From NCBI GenBank assembly GCA_019426215.1, contig CM033394.1:19922195-19986194 (forward strand): a DNA stretch of 64,000 nt, given 5' to 3'. This document shows positions 45,024-56,077 of this stretch, piece by piece. The notes beneath the pieces were generated by a model, which worked only from the letters and a program-made list of their open reading frames with translations, searched no databases and had not been told where the DNA came from. Position numbers and translations under genes: made by a program. The stretch's first letter is position 1; every line of letters begins with the position of its first letter. Origin of the DNA: Buddleja alternifolia (taxonomy: Eukaryota > Streptophyta > Magnoliopsida > Lamiales > Scrophulariaceae).

Positions 45024-46768
45024 TGTTAGGAATTTCATGTTAGATGTTTTGATGATGACAAGACAGGATTTTATGTTAGACTCCAAAAATAATGCAAGTT
45101 TATATTTTCATAGAAAATCTGTATAAGCGTTTGAAAGGTTGTAATTTTATTAGGCTTGTAATTTTTATCTTTATAAGATTTTAGACTAAGTATTAGATAC
45201 CGACTCGCTAATAGAATTCTAGGTGAGTCTATTAGAGATGAAGTTGAAGATCAGCGTCTGAAATCAAGTGAAGATGAAGATCTGTTCTAAGCGTCCGTCA
45301 AGCGCTAAAGAGCTATTTCAGGATTTATTAATCAAGCGTTCGAGATACTGTTCTTGGCCCCTGGCTAACGCTAAAGGACTGTTCCAGGATTGTTGAACCA
45401 AGCGCTCAAATCACTTAAGCAATTCAAGATCAGATTCACCTGAAATACATTCTCAAGTCATCCAATCATCAACGGTCATTTATTTCCAACGGGAAATAAA
45501 TTCAGAACGCATTAAATGTGATAAGACATTATGACTTGTGGACAAGCCACCTTTTGACTAGACTGTCAGCTTGTCAGAGTTCAAGTCTTCTTATGTTTAA
45601 TCGGAACCAGTAGAAATTCAGGAATGTCAGAAAAGGGACTATTTGACGCGCTGTGTGAGAGACATACTCCTGATTGTGTCCAACGGACAAATCCCAAGGA
45701 TCTCTATAAATAGCACCCTTCAGCAAAATTTTTGTGTAGATGTGTGCAAAAAAGAAGAGACCAAAATAACACAAGAAAAGGTCCAAACTTTGCTGAAAGT
45801 ATTTGGAAGAAAAAGCTTACAAACTCCATAGCCAAAATCCTTCAAGCTTTCCAAATACATTTCAAAGACAGTCACCGATATGTCAAACATCTTCAAAGAA
45901 GAACCCTACACTATTATTGAGATATTCTAAGTTGTTTGAACTTCCCAACATCAAACAAACCCGTGAGATAAACCCCCAACACCTCTCATCTGAGTGAGAA
46001 AGTATGTTGACTCACAAGCAGTATTTTTGTGTAAAAGAAGCTTGTTGAAGAAGGTCTTTATTGGAGCTGAAATCTGTGTGACCAAGGAGCTCGAGATCGT
46101 CTTCCGAGGATAGAAGTGTCTTGTAGCAGAAATCTGTGTAACCAAGGAGCTCAAGCCATCAACATCCTTTGTTCCCTATTTTGTAGAAATCTTTGTGTGA
46201 TTTTTCGAGAATCAATTTAATGGATTGTCTCCGAGTGCAAAGGAGAAGAAGGACGTAGCTGGGATTACATCACCCAGTGAACTTTACAATTTATTGTGTT
46301 ATTTACTATTTTATTTACTTTACTTACAATTGCACATTATATCTTGAAAAATCATATAAAACAGTCAAGCGTCTGATTTAAGTCAAAAGAGAACGCTAAG
46401 ATTTCAATTCAGTCTTAAGTGCTTGACCAAGTGCTAAGCTCTCTAAGCGTTCAAAATGATTTAAAGATAAGCAACTAAGAAAAATCTTTGTGACGCTAAA
46501 CACTTTCAAAGAAAAGGCTTTAAAATCATTCCGCTGTGCTAACACTGATCAAAAAACAGAACGCTTAAACCTATTTGGTTATAGTATTCAAATCTTGAAG
46601 TCTAAGTTAACTTTATAAAACAGTATTCGAGTAGATGCTTAGTCAAGCGTCTACATTTTCAAGCGTCCATCCACAATTTAATATGAAACTTTTTGAAGTC
46701 GAAAAAGACTTCAGGGTCTATTCAATTCCCCCCATCTAGACCCTTTCGTATGCCACTTGGGACCATCA
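45024..46768 (+). mobile_element. F-family solo LTR 'F2'
   Basis: 1,745 bp, TGTTAGGAATTTCATGTTAG to CTTGGGACCATCA, with perfect duplications ATACC (45019-45023, 46769-46773). TATA box TATAAATAG at 45705. Two ~60-bp tandem units (ATCTGTGTGACCAAGGAGCTC) lie at 46072-46157. It has dense AAGCG motifs. No gag, pol or primer site. Confidence 0.88.
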
Positions 46769-46773
46769 ATACC

Positions 46774-47796
46774 AAATGGCAAAATCCTTTTATTTTTCTT
46801 ATCAATCCTTTAGCACGACTCTTTATGTTCGTTTTGTTTGGCAATGAAGGGAATCCAAAGGAAGTGGGTAACACCTAGCCAGTCACGTGGCCCACTTTGT
46901 AGCCCAAACGAAATTGAATGAATGGATCATTCCACAACCTTCTAATCATAAATTCTGTATACGCATGAACCCTTTGTTCATGTGTCCAAGTCAAGTTAGA
47001 GTCATGGTGATGTTAAACGCACTGAACTTGACCATATGTATTATTTATAATAATACGCGATGATTGAGTTCGATTTAGTGCCTTGCACAATTGTCTCTAT
47101 TGCTTGGGCCAAAGACTTTGATCTCTATTATATATAATCACATAAGACACTTTCTCATTCACTTATGAGAGAACAAATCCCATGTTAGTTATTAGCTAAG
47201 ACCACCACTTGCCCATCAAGCCGCATTTCGAGGTCGACCCCACTAACAGGTGAATTGGGTCTAACTACTCTAGTGATAAATTTGATGTCACAAGTGTATC
47301 TTCAACCTAATACTTCAGGTCAAAGTTTCACTTATACCTATTATGAAAAATCTGTTCTGTCATTGACTGTCACAGAGTGAATACCCCTATGATAGAACCA
47401 ATGTGAGTCGTGTTCGAGCATGTCAGTTCCACTGATGTGCCTACAACCTTAAGCTCTCACCATCACATGGTGTTCGAGTGGCACTCCTATGTCAAAACTC
47501 AGATTGTAAAAGTATTCCTAGTCTTTACTTGTCCATTAAAGACTTCATATCACATGCGAACTTGTTTAAGTAATCAAAATCAATCTCTCTAGTGCATATC
47601 TTCCTATCTCATGGGAAGTAGAGAGAAGAGATTGCACTGAAAATATGGATAAAATGTTTTACACTACCTATCGATGCAGATAAGATTTAAGTGAAAACAA
47701 AACAATGTCTTTTATTATTATAAGATAGTAAGTTTGTTACAAGTGAGATGCCCTACCATTCTATCTTCTATGTCTTCTGAGGGCATACTCCTAACA
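46774..47796 (-). repeat. I 3' LTR, proximal part
   Basis: Continues the D-like LTR (TTTAGCACGACTCTTTATG, the AAGTGGGTAACACCTAGCCA block, CGAGGTCGACCCC near 47230) and ends CATACTCCTAACA. On the minus strand the LTR therefore starts TGTTAGGAGTATGCCC. The next bases ATCTTCCACTT are the polypurine tract reversed. Confidence 0.8.
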
Positions 47797-49278
47797 ATCT
47801 TCCACTTACACTTAGTGCCACTCTTTGCGGTATCTTATACTAATCCCTTCCAGGTGTCGGTCCAGAACTACCTGAGGTAGTGGTTTGGTGAACGGGTCAA
47901 CTACATTGTCTGCTAAGGCTATTTTTTGCACTGCTATCTCTCCTTTGCCAATGATCTCCCTGATGATGTGAAATTTTCTCTCAATGTGTTTAGACTTATT
48001 ATGAGACATTGGTTCCTTGGCTTACACTATCGCTCCATTGTTATCACAATAAAGTGATAATGAGACCTCTGCAGTAGGAACCACTTGAAGTTCTCTTAGA
48101 AACTTCCCCATCCAACCAACTTTTTTGGCTGCCTCTGAGGCTGACACATATTCTGCTTCAGTGATGGAATTAACGGTTGTGCTTTGCTTGGAACTTTTCC
48201 AAGACACTGCCCCACCATTAAGGGTGAATAAAAATCCTGAAGTGGATTTTCGGTCATCCACATCAGATTGAAAGTCTGAATCAGTGTAACCCTCCATCTT
48301 CAGATCTCCACCTCCATAGATGAGAATAATATCCATAGTTCATTTAGGATACTTTTGGATATTTTTCATAGCTATCCAATTTTTCTTTCCCGAGTTTACT
48401 TAAAATCGATGCACGACGCTTACTGCATAAGCAATGTCAGGTCTTGTACACATCATTGCGTACATCAGGCTACCAACTGCAGAAGCATATGGTATTGCTC
48501 ATCTCTTTTCTATCTTCCTCATTTTGAGGACACATAGACTTAGATAAGTGTACTCCATGTCTCATGGGAAGAAATCCTTTCTTCGAGTTATCCATCCTAA
48601 ATCTCTTTAGGACCTTCTCTAAGTAAAGGGCTTGGGAAAGACCGATCATTCTATTCGTTCTATCTCCATAGATACAAATTCCTAGAATGTACGTTACTTG
48701 TACCAAGTCTTTCATGGAAAACGTACTCGAAAGTAATTTCTTGACGGTGGTGAGCATTCCCATGTCATTTCCTATAAGTAGAATGTCATTTACTTACAGT
48801 ACTAAGAACGAGATCTTCCTCACACCAGACTTCTTGTAGACACAGGGTTTATCTTCGTTCTTGATGAAGCCATATCCCTTTACCACTTCATCAAAACGAA
48901 GATTCCAGCTTCTAGATGCTTGCTTGAGACCGTATATGGACCTCTCAAGTTTACATAACTTTATGGATATTGGTCTCGGATACAAAACCTTTTGGTTGTT
49001 CCATATAGATGTCCTCTTCCAGGAATCCATTTAGGAAAGCAATTATGACATCCATTTGCCATATCTCATAGTCCAAGTATGCAACTATGCATAACAATAT
49101 TCGAATGGATTTTATCATGGAAAAGGTCTCTTGATAGTCAATTCCTTCTCTTTGACTATAACCTTTTGCTACGAGCCTGACTTTATAGGTGTCAACCTTG
49201 CCATCGCTCCTAATATTTCTTTCGTAGATCCATTTACATCCTATAGGTTTAATACCTTCAGGACGATCTACTAAGGTC
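47797..49278 (-). pseudogene. pol: I reverse transcriptase/RNase H, truncated
   Basis: Minus-strand pieces: RNase H end (47812-48009, A-D-N-V-V-D-P-F-T-K), RNase H (48022-48336, G-Y-T-D-S-D-F-Q-S-D-V-D-D), RT C-terminal part (48470-48763), RT core (48794-49030, S-I-Y-G-L-K-Q-A-S-R-S-W-N) and the N-terminal RT block to 49278 (W-T-L-V-D-R-P). The Y-V-D-D region near 48790 is corrupted. Frameshifts occur near 48330, 48780 and 49040. The CACTA end cuts the gene in the Q-V-W motif. Confidence 0.8.
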
Positions 49279-49294
49279 CACTACTACAAAAATA

Positions 49295-49479
49295 CACTAT
49301 TACAGTGGTTTTGCAAAACTGCTGTAATAGGGCTTCTCGGTTCGGACCTATTACAGCGGTTCTACCCGAACCGCTATCAGATAAAATTAAAAAAGAAAAA
49401 ATGGGATACGACAGCGGTTTGTATCGAACCGCTGTCATAGTGCCGGAATATGACAACGGTTTGATCAAACCGCTGTCAT
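49295..49479. repeat. CACTA subterminal palindromes, first block
   Basis: Four copies of a 26-bp palindrome with half-site GACAGCGGTT. The copy at 49451-49477 (GACAACGGTTTGA then TCAAACCGCTGTC) is nearly perfect. Spacers carry ATAGTGCCGGAATA. Such subterminal motifs bind transposase in En/Spm elements. Confidence 0.75.
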
Positions 49480-52130
49480 TGTAACACCCAATATTCTCAG
49501 CTCCTAAGTTCGTAGACGCGAAGGTAAACATTATTATTATCGCTAATTAGATTTCGTAATTTATTCGATTTTAGCAATTTGGGTTCGACCAAAAATATTT
49601 TACTACTTGCTTATATAACTAATTTTATATCTATATGTGAAATAGGTTAGTAGTATTTACACCTCATCGTAGAATAGTTGATGCATTATATCATTTAAGG
49701 CACATATATATATAGATTCATCTTCATCAATTGTGTATTGCTAATAATTAAATGTGACCATGCCTACCTACATATATATATACGCACAAACACATGCACA
49801 TATATACATCTATAAATATATATACATGTATATCCACACATGCATTAATATTGGGAGAAAGATTAAGTGGTGGCAAACTAAGTTAAACACACCTCATGCT
49901 TGCCTAAAAAATGTGTCCCCTGGAGGATTAACCTCCATTTGTTTTTCTCTATTTTTTTTTTACCATCACCTTCATGTATAAACCAACAAACCGGCTGGAG
50001 ATCAAAGCTCCTCCATATTTCTCTCACAAAATAGAAAAAAGTTTCAAGAATGAAGGAAGAAGAAGCAAGGAAATTTCAGGAATAGTAAGAACACACCACC
50101 TCTTTCTCTCTTAAGGTATATGGTAACTAATTATTTCTTTTGTATGTATAGGTTGTAGATTAAATGTAGTTCAAGCTGTATATGACCTGAAATTGAAATT
50201 ATCATATCATATTTATGTATTTTAATTAACTTCAATTGCATGATGTTCAGTTTTTTTTAGAACTTTCAGTTTCTGAAGTTAAGGTTAAAACTGTAATTAG
50301 GTGCCAAAATCTGTGAGTTTGATTATGAGAAATTTTATGGAATGACTTGATTGTGTGTTAAACCTGTATGAAAATTTTGGTAAGGAATAGAGTTCTGTGG
50401 AATGTTCTAAAATCATTGAACAAAATCGCCAGTCTGTTTGGCGGAATTAAAAATTGTTGCAGTCTTGAGGATATTTTGTTAACCTGGAAATTTCAATTTA
50501 CTCTAAAACATTTACAGTAGCTATATACATGTGTTATAGAGACTTCATACAGGTTTTGGGATTTTTCAGTAAACAGGGGATTTTATAAAAATACTTGAAT
50601 ATATGGTGTCTGTTCTGGAAAAATTTGTCGGGACAGTGCTGTTTCGTTGATCGAATCCCCAAATTGACAAGGAAGTTAAATCTGAAAAAATTATGTAAAT
50701 GTGTTCAGAATCCTTTCTGATATCCTGGAAAAATTTGAGAAAGAAATTCTGTCCCGAGAATATTTTAAAAAATTGTTGAAGTATATTGCGCATGTAAGGG
50801 GACTTGTTTGAGCTTAATTGCCTATTTGTTTAGATACTGCTAAGTATGAAATAATTTGTTCTATATAGTTATCTTATAAAGTGTATTGTGTTTTGAAAAT
50901 GATGGTATTTTGAATCACATGATATTTTCGTGATTTCGAGGCCCGAGGCAACGACGCCGGTTTATTATTGTTAGTGTTTCTCTTATTCTTTCAACTTGAT
51001 CTTGCTTACCGCTTTTAGTTCTCTTTATCTAATAAATCTCAGTCAAGTGTGACCTCATAAATTTTCGTTGCTCAGACCCCTTATCCTTACCTAAAGTAAG
51101 TGTCCAACCGTGCCCGATTCGTAGTCTATCGTTCTTGTTTCCATTTGCTCTCGCTCGAATATAAATCAGTGTACATATCCTAGTAGAAAACTCATTGAAA
51201 CAATTATTCTTCTTGGATCTATTCCGTCGGCTAAGGGAGCTAAATGCTATGTGGGACAAAGTGCCACGCGATGGCGGGGACCACCTCTTGAACCCGTAGG
51301 AGCCACCTCTAGAATCCCGAAGCCTGGCATCCATCAGCGATATGTTATTTTCTTGGTCTAAAGCTTTGACTCGAAAAAGGCAGAGTGAAGGGAGCTAAGT
51401 GCTATGCGGGACAAAGTGCCACGCGACGGTGGGGGCCACCGCTTGAACCCATAGGATCCACCACTAGAATCCCGACACCTAGAACTCTTCATAGAACATA
51501 AAGGTGTGAAGCCTCCTGCTGGTATGGGACAGTGGAAGGTGGATCACGACCATATGATTTGATTAGTAAAAGCACATGGGTTATTTCCTTTGATTCATAC
51601 GACATATATCTCAATTATCTTGCCTTATGATATGTTGGTTGATTCTTTTGCTTGCCATTGTATATGTCCATGTTGTTATTAATTTCCGCTACAGACTCTA
51701 TCTCTCATGATAAGGTAAAGCAAGTCATTAGCCTACCTCACTGGGTCACTCGAACTCACCCTTCTTTCCTCTTTTGTTTCAGAGGAGCTCAATATGTCAG
51801 GCCTGGAAGGCGAAGTCATGACTAAGGAAGCTTAAGAGTCTATGGAGTCTAAGAGTCAAATGTTACTGTTTGTAAATGTTTTGTACATCGTATAGTTTTG
51901 CTGACCTGTGGTTTTAAGTTACATCAGAACTCTGACATGTACATGTGATGTCATGCTATGTATATATGTGTGCTCGGTGGAGTTAATGTTTGTGTGGGTT
52001 GGAAATTTTATTTTTCTTTTTGGTATAGTTCACGTTTAATGTTAGCTCATGATGAGATCATCTCTCGGATTGAGCCAACGTTGTGGTGTGGCGGGCTTCA
52101 GCTCCCATCCCCTGGCCGGAGGATGCCATA
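49480..52130 (+). mobile_element. Solo LTR 'N' (gypsy-like) inside CACTA K
   Basis: 2,651 bp, TGTAACACCCAATATTC to GGAGGATGCCATA, flanked by perfect duplications GTCAT (49475-49479, 52131-52135). The TGTAACACCC start is common among plant chromovirus (Tekay/Del-like) LTRs. The CA end would have mutated to TA. No coding region. A ~93-bp unit with GGGACAAAGTGCCACGCGA is directly repeated at 51235 and 51391. Strand assumed from the TG end. Class is inference. Confidence 0.65.
51235..51485. repeat. Direct repeat, ~156-bp period, within LTR N
   Basis: GGGAGCTAAATGCTATGTGG to GAATCCCGAAGCC (51235-51327) returns at 51391-51485 with about a dozen changes. It includes the GC-rich palindromic core GTGCCACGCGA. 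Confidence 0.8.
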
Positions 52131-52455
52131 GTCATAGTGCCGGATATGACAGCGGTACGTTCGAACCACTGTCATAGTGCTTCAGAAAAAAAAAATTGGG
52201 CTATGACAGCGGTTTGTATCGAACCGCTGTCATAGTGCCGGAATATGACAGCGGTTTGATCAAACCGCTGTCATAGTGCTTCAGAAAAAAATAAAAATAA
52301 AATAAAAATATATCACAGCAGTTTGACCACGAACCGCTGTCATAGACCGAAACTATGACAGCGGTTCAATCGAACCGCTGTCAGAAAGAAAAAAATAAAA
52401 AATAAATAAAAAAATCGGGTATGACAACGGTTTGTACCCGAACCGCTGTCATAGG
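52131..52455. repeat. CACTA subterminal palindromes, second block
   Basis: Six more palindromes. The copy at 52246-52271 is a perfect 26-bp palindrome with half-site GACAGCGGTTTGA; others are centred GTATCG, CAATCG or GTACCC. Spacers alternate ATAGTGCCGGAATA and ATAGTGCTTCAGA with A-rich runs. Confidence 0.8.
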
Positions 52456-52485
52456 CGGCCAGGTTTTTAGGTAAAACCCAGCCGC

Positions 52486-52882
52486 CCCCTCCTCTCTCTC
52501 TCTCTCTTTCAACTCTCTCTTTCAACCCCCCACCACCCCACCACCACCACCACCACCACCTCTCTCTCTCTCTCTCTCTCTCTCTCGCTCTCTCTCGCTC
52601 TCTCTCTCGGTTTCTCTCTCTCTCTACTCGACCTCTCGCCGTCGACGTCCGCCGTCCACTCCCCTCTTTCGGTATCTCTCTCTTTCTCTCTCTCTTTCTA
52701 GATCTATATGTGCATATATATATATATATGTATATATTCTATATATATTTAACTCTTTCATATATATAAGGACCGCCGCCTCCGCCTCCGCCTCCGCCTC
52801 CGCCGCCGTTGTTGCCGCCGCTGCAGCCGCACCGCCGCCGCCTCCGCCACCACCATTTAGTGGAAATTTTATTTAGATAAAC

Positions 52883-52915
<33 letters not shown>

Positions 52916-53080
52916 ATAAAGTTAAATATTTGTGTATGTTTGGGTGTATGTATATTTGTGTATATGTGGGTGTATGTATATATATTTGTGTATGTGTGGG
53001 TGTATATATATTTGCGTATATGTGGGTGTATGTATATATATTTGTGTATGTGTGGGTGTATATATATTTGTGTATATTCT
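52486..53080. repeat. Microsatellites and minisatellite in CACTA K
   Basis: CT-rich tract 52486-52631 with a CAC run (52530-52560), TA run ~52717-52731, CCGCCT run 52773-52806, TA/AC runs 52883-52911. These are followed by a ~30-bp minisatellite (TTTGTGTATATGTGGGTGTA) repeated five times at 52928-53078. The 73-codon ORF over the minisatellite is spurious. Confidence 0.85.
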
Positions 53081-53204
53081 TGATTTGCCTATTTATTGGA
53101 AAATTTAAGGGAAATATGGATTTGACTGAATTTACTGTAAATTTGGGTTAGTCGGGTGTTAATTACGTTTGATTTGGGATTAAATTGTAGTTATTTTGTG
53201 GTTT

Positions 53205-54250
53205 AGGGTACATTGATCCAACTGGTGATCTATATTTATACTTAGTTGTTGAAAATATGATGTTTTATTTGTAGTTTTATGTGATTTATGTGATCCAACT
53301 GGTGATCAATATTTGTAGTTGCTGAAAATATGATGTTTTATGTGATCCAACTGGTGATCAATATATATTTATAAAATGATGCTTTATTTTTAGTTTTATG
53401 TGATTTATGTGACCCAATTGGTGATCAATATTTGTAGTTGCTGGAAATATGATGCTCTATGTGATCCAACTGCTGATCAATATTTTCTTATAGTGAGATC
53501 GATATTTTGAGTTTGTTGTGTGTGAAAGATTAGAATATTGGGTTTGTTGTGGTTGAAAGATATTAATTTTGTTGGTTGCAAGTTTGGGGGAAGATTAAGT
53601 CGAGAACTTGGTAGAATTTTTTGCGTCGGTAATCTGCCGAATTTTTTCTAGGATAACGGGAAATAAATTAAAATTAAAATAATTTAATTAATTCAACTCA
53701 ACTGATGTTAAAATTATTTAATTTAATTAAATAAGATCGAAATTGGATTTTAGCGAATCGTAAGATCCGAATTTTGTTGGTTGCAACCTACCTGAGTGAA
53801 GATTAAGTCGAGAACTTGGTAGAAATTTTTGCGTTGTTACTCTGCCGAATTTTTTCTAGAATAATGGTAAATAAATAAAAATAAAAATTATTTAATTAAT
53901 TCAACTATCAACTGATGATAAAATTGTTTAATTTAATTAATTCAGAATCAAGATGGATCGAAATTGGATTTTAGCGGATCATATGTCGGAACAGTATGAG
54001 AAAGGGGTGAAAGTTTTAATTTATTTTGTGATTTAGGATACATTGATCCAACTGGTGATCTATATTTATACTTAGTTGTTGTGATTTACGTGATTCAACT
54101 GGTGATCAATATTTGTAGTTGCTGGGATTGTTAGGTTTGTTGTGGTTGCAAGTTTGGGGGAAGATTTAGTCGAGAACTTGGTACAAATTTTTGCTCCGTT
54201 ACTCTGCCAAATTTGTTCTAGAATAGTGGGAATGAACCTAACTTCTGTAT
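53205..54250. repeat. Complex tandem repeats in CACTA K
   Basis: GTGATCCAACTGGTGATCAA-type units recur at ~53215, 53290, 53344, 53407, 53460, 54045 and 54090. A second ~190-bp unit (GCAAGTTTGGGGGAAGATTA, then TCGAGAACTTGGTAGAA and TCTGCCGAATTTTTTCTAG) recurs at ~53577, 53785 and 54145. Probably an intron or 5' UTR of the transposon gene. Confidence 0.75.
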
Positions 54251-54337
54251 TTATTACTTCTATTTTAAAATTATTATTGTCAAATGAATCTGTCAAATTT
54301 ATATGAATCTAACTTCTCTATTTTTTGGCTTTTGTAG

Positions 54338-54454
54338 GTCTATGGCTTCAGATCCTATTGGTAGTTTTCCTGAGAATGATGTATATGGATCAGATAGCTG
54401 TCATGATAAGGAGATACGGAGAGGTGTTACGGCTATGAAAAAATTTATCAAAGC
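54338..54454 (+). pseudogene. Possible first coding exon of CACTA K, interrupted by J
   Basis: After a good splice acceptor (TTTTTTGGCTTTTGTAG, AG at 54336-54337), ATG 54342 opens M-A-S-D-P-I-G-S-F-P-E-N-D-V-Y-G. It then reads D-K-E-I-R-R-G-V-T-A-M-K-K-F-I-K-A-V-G. An R-R-G-x-T-x-M-K/R segment is typical of the second En/Spm-type CACTA protein (Ptta/En/Spm family). The frame is broken by LTR J after ~38 codons; the apparent continuation to 54536 is LTR sequence. Function of the family: DNA binding at subterminal repeats. The assignment rests on a short stretch. Confidence 0.4.
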
Positions 54455-56062
54455 TGTTGGGAATCATACGAATAAAACACAGCGGAAAGTAAATTTAATT
54501 CCCAAAGCCCGAATCATCTCTAATCCTCGTGTTTAATTGTGTATAGAAAGATTACCGTTCTCGCGTATGTTAATTTCTGAACGTAATCCTTTTCTCTAAC
54601 GCCGAATTTGCCAACGTCTCTAATTCGTCAAGCCGGAATCAAAAACGAAAAACTCTTCCTTTCTTCCTTGTCAAAGACGGCTAGAGAGAGAGAGAGAGGT
54701 GGGAGACTTTTTCTTGGAGAGAAAGTTATGTAAGTTGCCTTGTGTTATTTTCCACCTTGTGATATATTTATATCATTATGAAACAATAACCCTAGCATGC
54801 AAGAGCCCTATTTGGGCGTCTATTTGGCCGCCCCTTAGTGGGCTAGGAAGCCTTCGGGGTTTCGTCTTGCTTGCTAATTAATTAATCGGATAATTTATTT
54901 ATCCAATAAATAAATTGATAATCCAATTAATTCAATTTCCAATTAATTTATAATTCAATTTTCTCCAAGAAATTAATTAACTCATTAATTTAATTAATTA
55001 ATTCAATTATCCAATAATTAATTAATTAATTAATTACGGCATCCAATGCCGTGAATTTCTCTCAAGTCTTTTTCCTATGTTTTTCCTTTTGCACTTCCTT
55101 TAAGCGCGACTCTTTAGGTTCGTCTCAAAAAATAATTGGGAGGAATCCAAAGGGGTGTGAGTGACACCTAGCCAGTCTCGTGGCTCACACCGTAACCCAA
55201 TTGAGAACGAATGAATAGGATCATTCCAAACCTTTACGCCGTGAATACCGTACGTGTATAAACCTTTTATTCTTATATCTCAGTCAAGTAAGAGTCATGG
55301 TTTAGAGTCAAACTCATGTAACTTGACCATATGCCTAAGCTCATAATAAGTCGAGGTATTTAAATGCTTTCGCCAAAGACTTTCATCATCACTTATTCAT
55401 GATCGCATAGGATATTTTACTCATTCACTTATGAGAGAATAAATTCCATATTGCAAATCAGTTAACAATGCTACTTGCCCATCAAGTCACACTTCGAGGT
55501 CGATTCCACCAACAGGTGATTTCAATCTAACTACTCTAATGACAGACTTGATGTCACAAGTACATCTTCAACTCGATTTCTCAAGTCAGAGGTTCACACG
55601 TACCTATCACTACTTATCAGTTTCATCATTGACTGTCAATGAGTGAATACCCATGTGATGAACTGATGCGAGCCGTGTTCGAACATATTAGTCCAACTGA
55701 AACGTCTATGATATAAGTTCCCACTACCATTTTAATAGTGTACGACTGACACTTTCTCTGTCGAAACTTACATCATACAAGTCTTTATTCACTATTGATG
55801 CCCAATCAATATTTCTTAGACTTGCGAACCCTTTTAGATGTCAAAGGTCAAACCATTCTAGTGCCTTTCCTCCTATCCCATAGGAGGTAGAAGGTTCGCC
55901 TTGTCATCAAGGACTTTACGTTGTTTATTCACACCTTATAAATGCCTATAAGAAAACAACAATCAACTGCCTTATATTAATAGAAAAACCATAGTTTAGT
56001 TACAATGTTTATGCCCTACAAATCTATCCTCTTTATGACATTCGAGGGCATATACTCTAACA
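54455..56062 (-). repeat. J 3' LTR
   Basis: 1,608 bp. On the minus strand TGTTAGAGTATATGCCCTCG to GTATGATTCCCAACA. It is homologous to the 5' LTR fragment at 63922-64000 (same GAATAAAACAC and AATCATCTCTAATCC blocks). Minus-strand TATA-like TATAAATATA at ~54764-54774. Confidence 0.9.
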
Positions 56063-56075
56063 ATCTCCCACTTGC
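56063..56075 (-). other. Polypurine tract of J
   Basis: Plus-strand ATCTCCCACTTGC is, reversed, GCAAGTGGGAGAT directly before the 3' LTR, identical to that of Cop-A. Confidence 0.85.
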
Positions 56076-56077
56076 AC

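Larger units (their letters stand above)
44328..49278 (-). mobile_element. Copia element 'I', minus strand, 3' half
   Basis: 3' LTR 44328-45023 plus 46774-47796 (about 1.72 kb without F2), then RNase H and RT to 49278, where CACTA element K begins. It is inserted in D pol. Its boundary at 44328 is inferred from loss of homology to pol and gain of homology to LTRs D and E, so it could be off by tens of bases. Confidence 0.7.
49279..54454 (+). mobile_element. CACTA (En/Spm) transposon 'K', left part
   Basis: The terminus CACTACTACAAAAAT at 49279 is a CACTA-type end directly next to I pol. Subterminal palindromic repeats occupy 49295-49479 and 52131-52455 and were one array before solo LTR N entered. 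Low-complexity and tandem-repeat DNA follows to ~54300, then a possible first coding exon that J interrupts at 54454. The right terminus and transposase body lie beyond the window, so its completeness is unknown. Confidence 0.7.

Noticed and set aside
52930..53151. 73-codon ORF rich in V/Y/I/C
   Set aside because: Translation of a TGTATA minisatellite.
54303..54536. 77-codon ORF as a complete small gene
   Set aside because: Only the part to 54454 can be CACTA exon; the remainder is copia LTR J.
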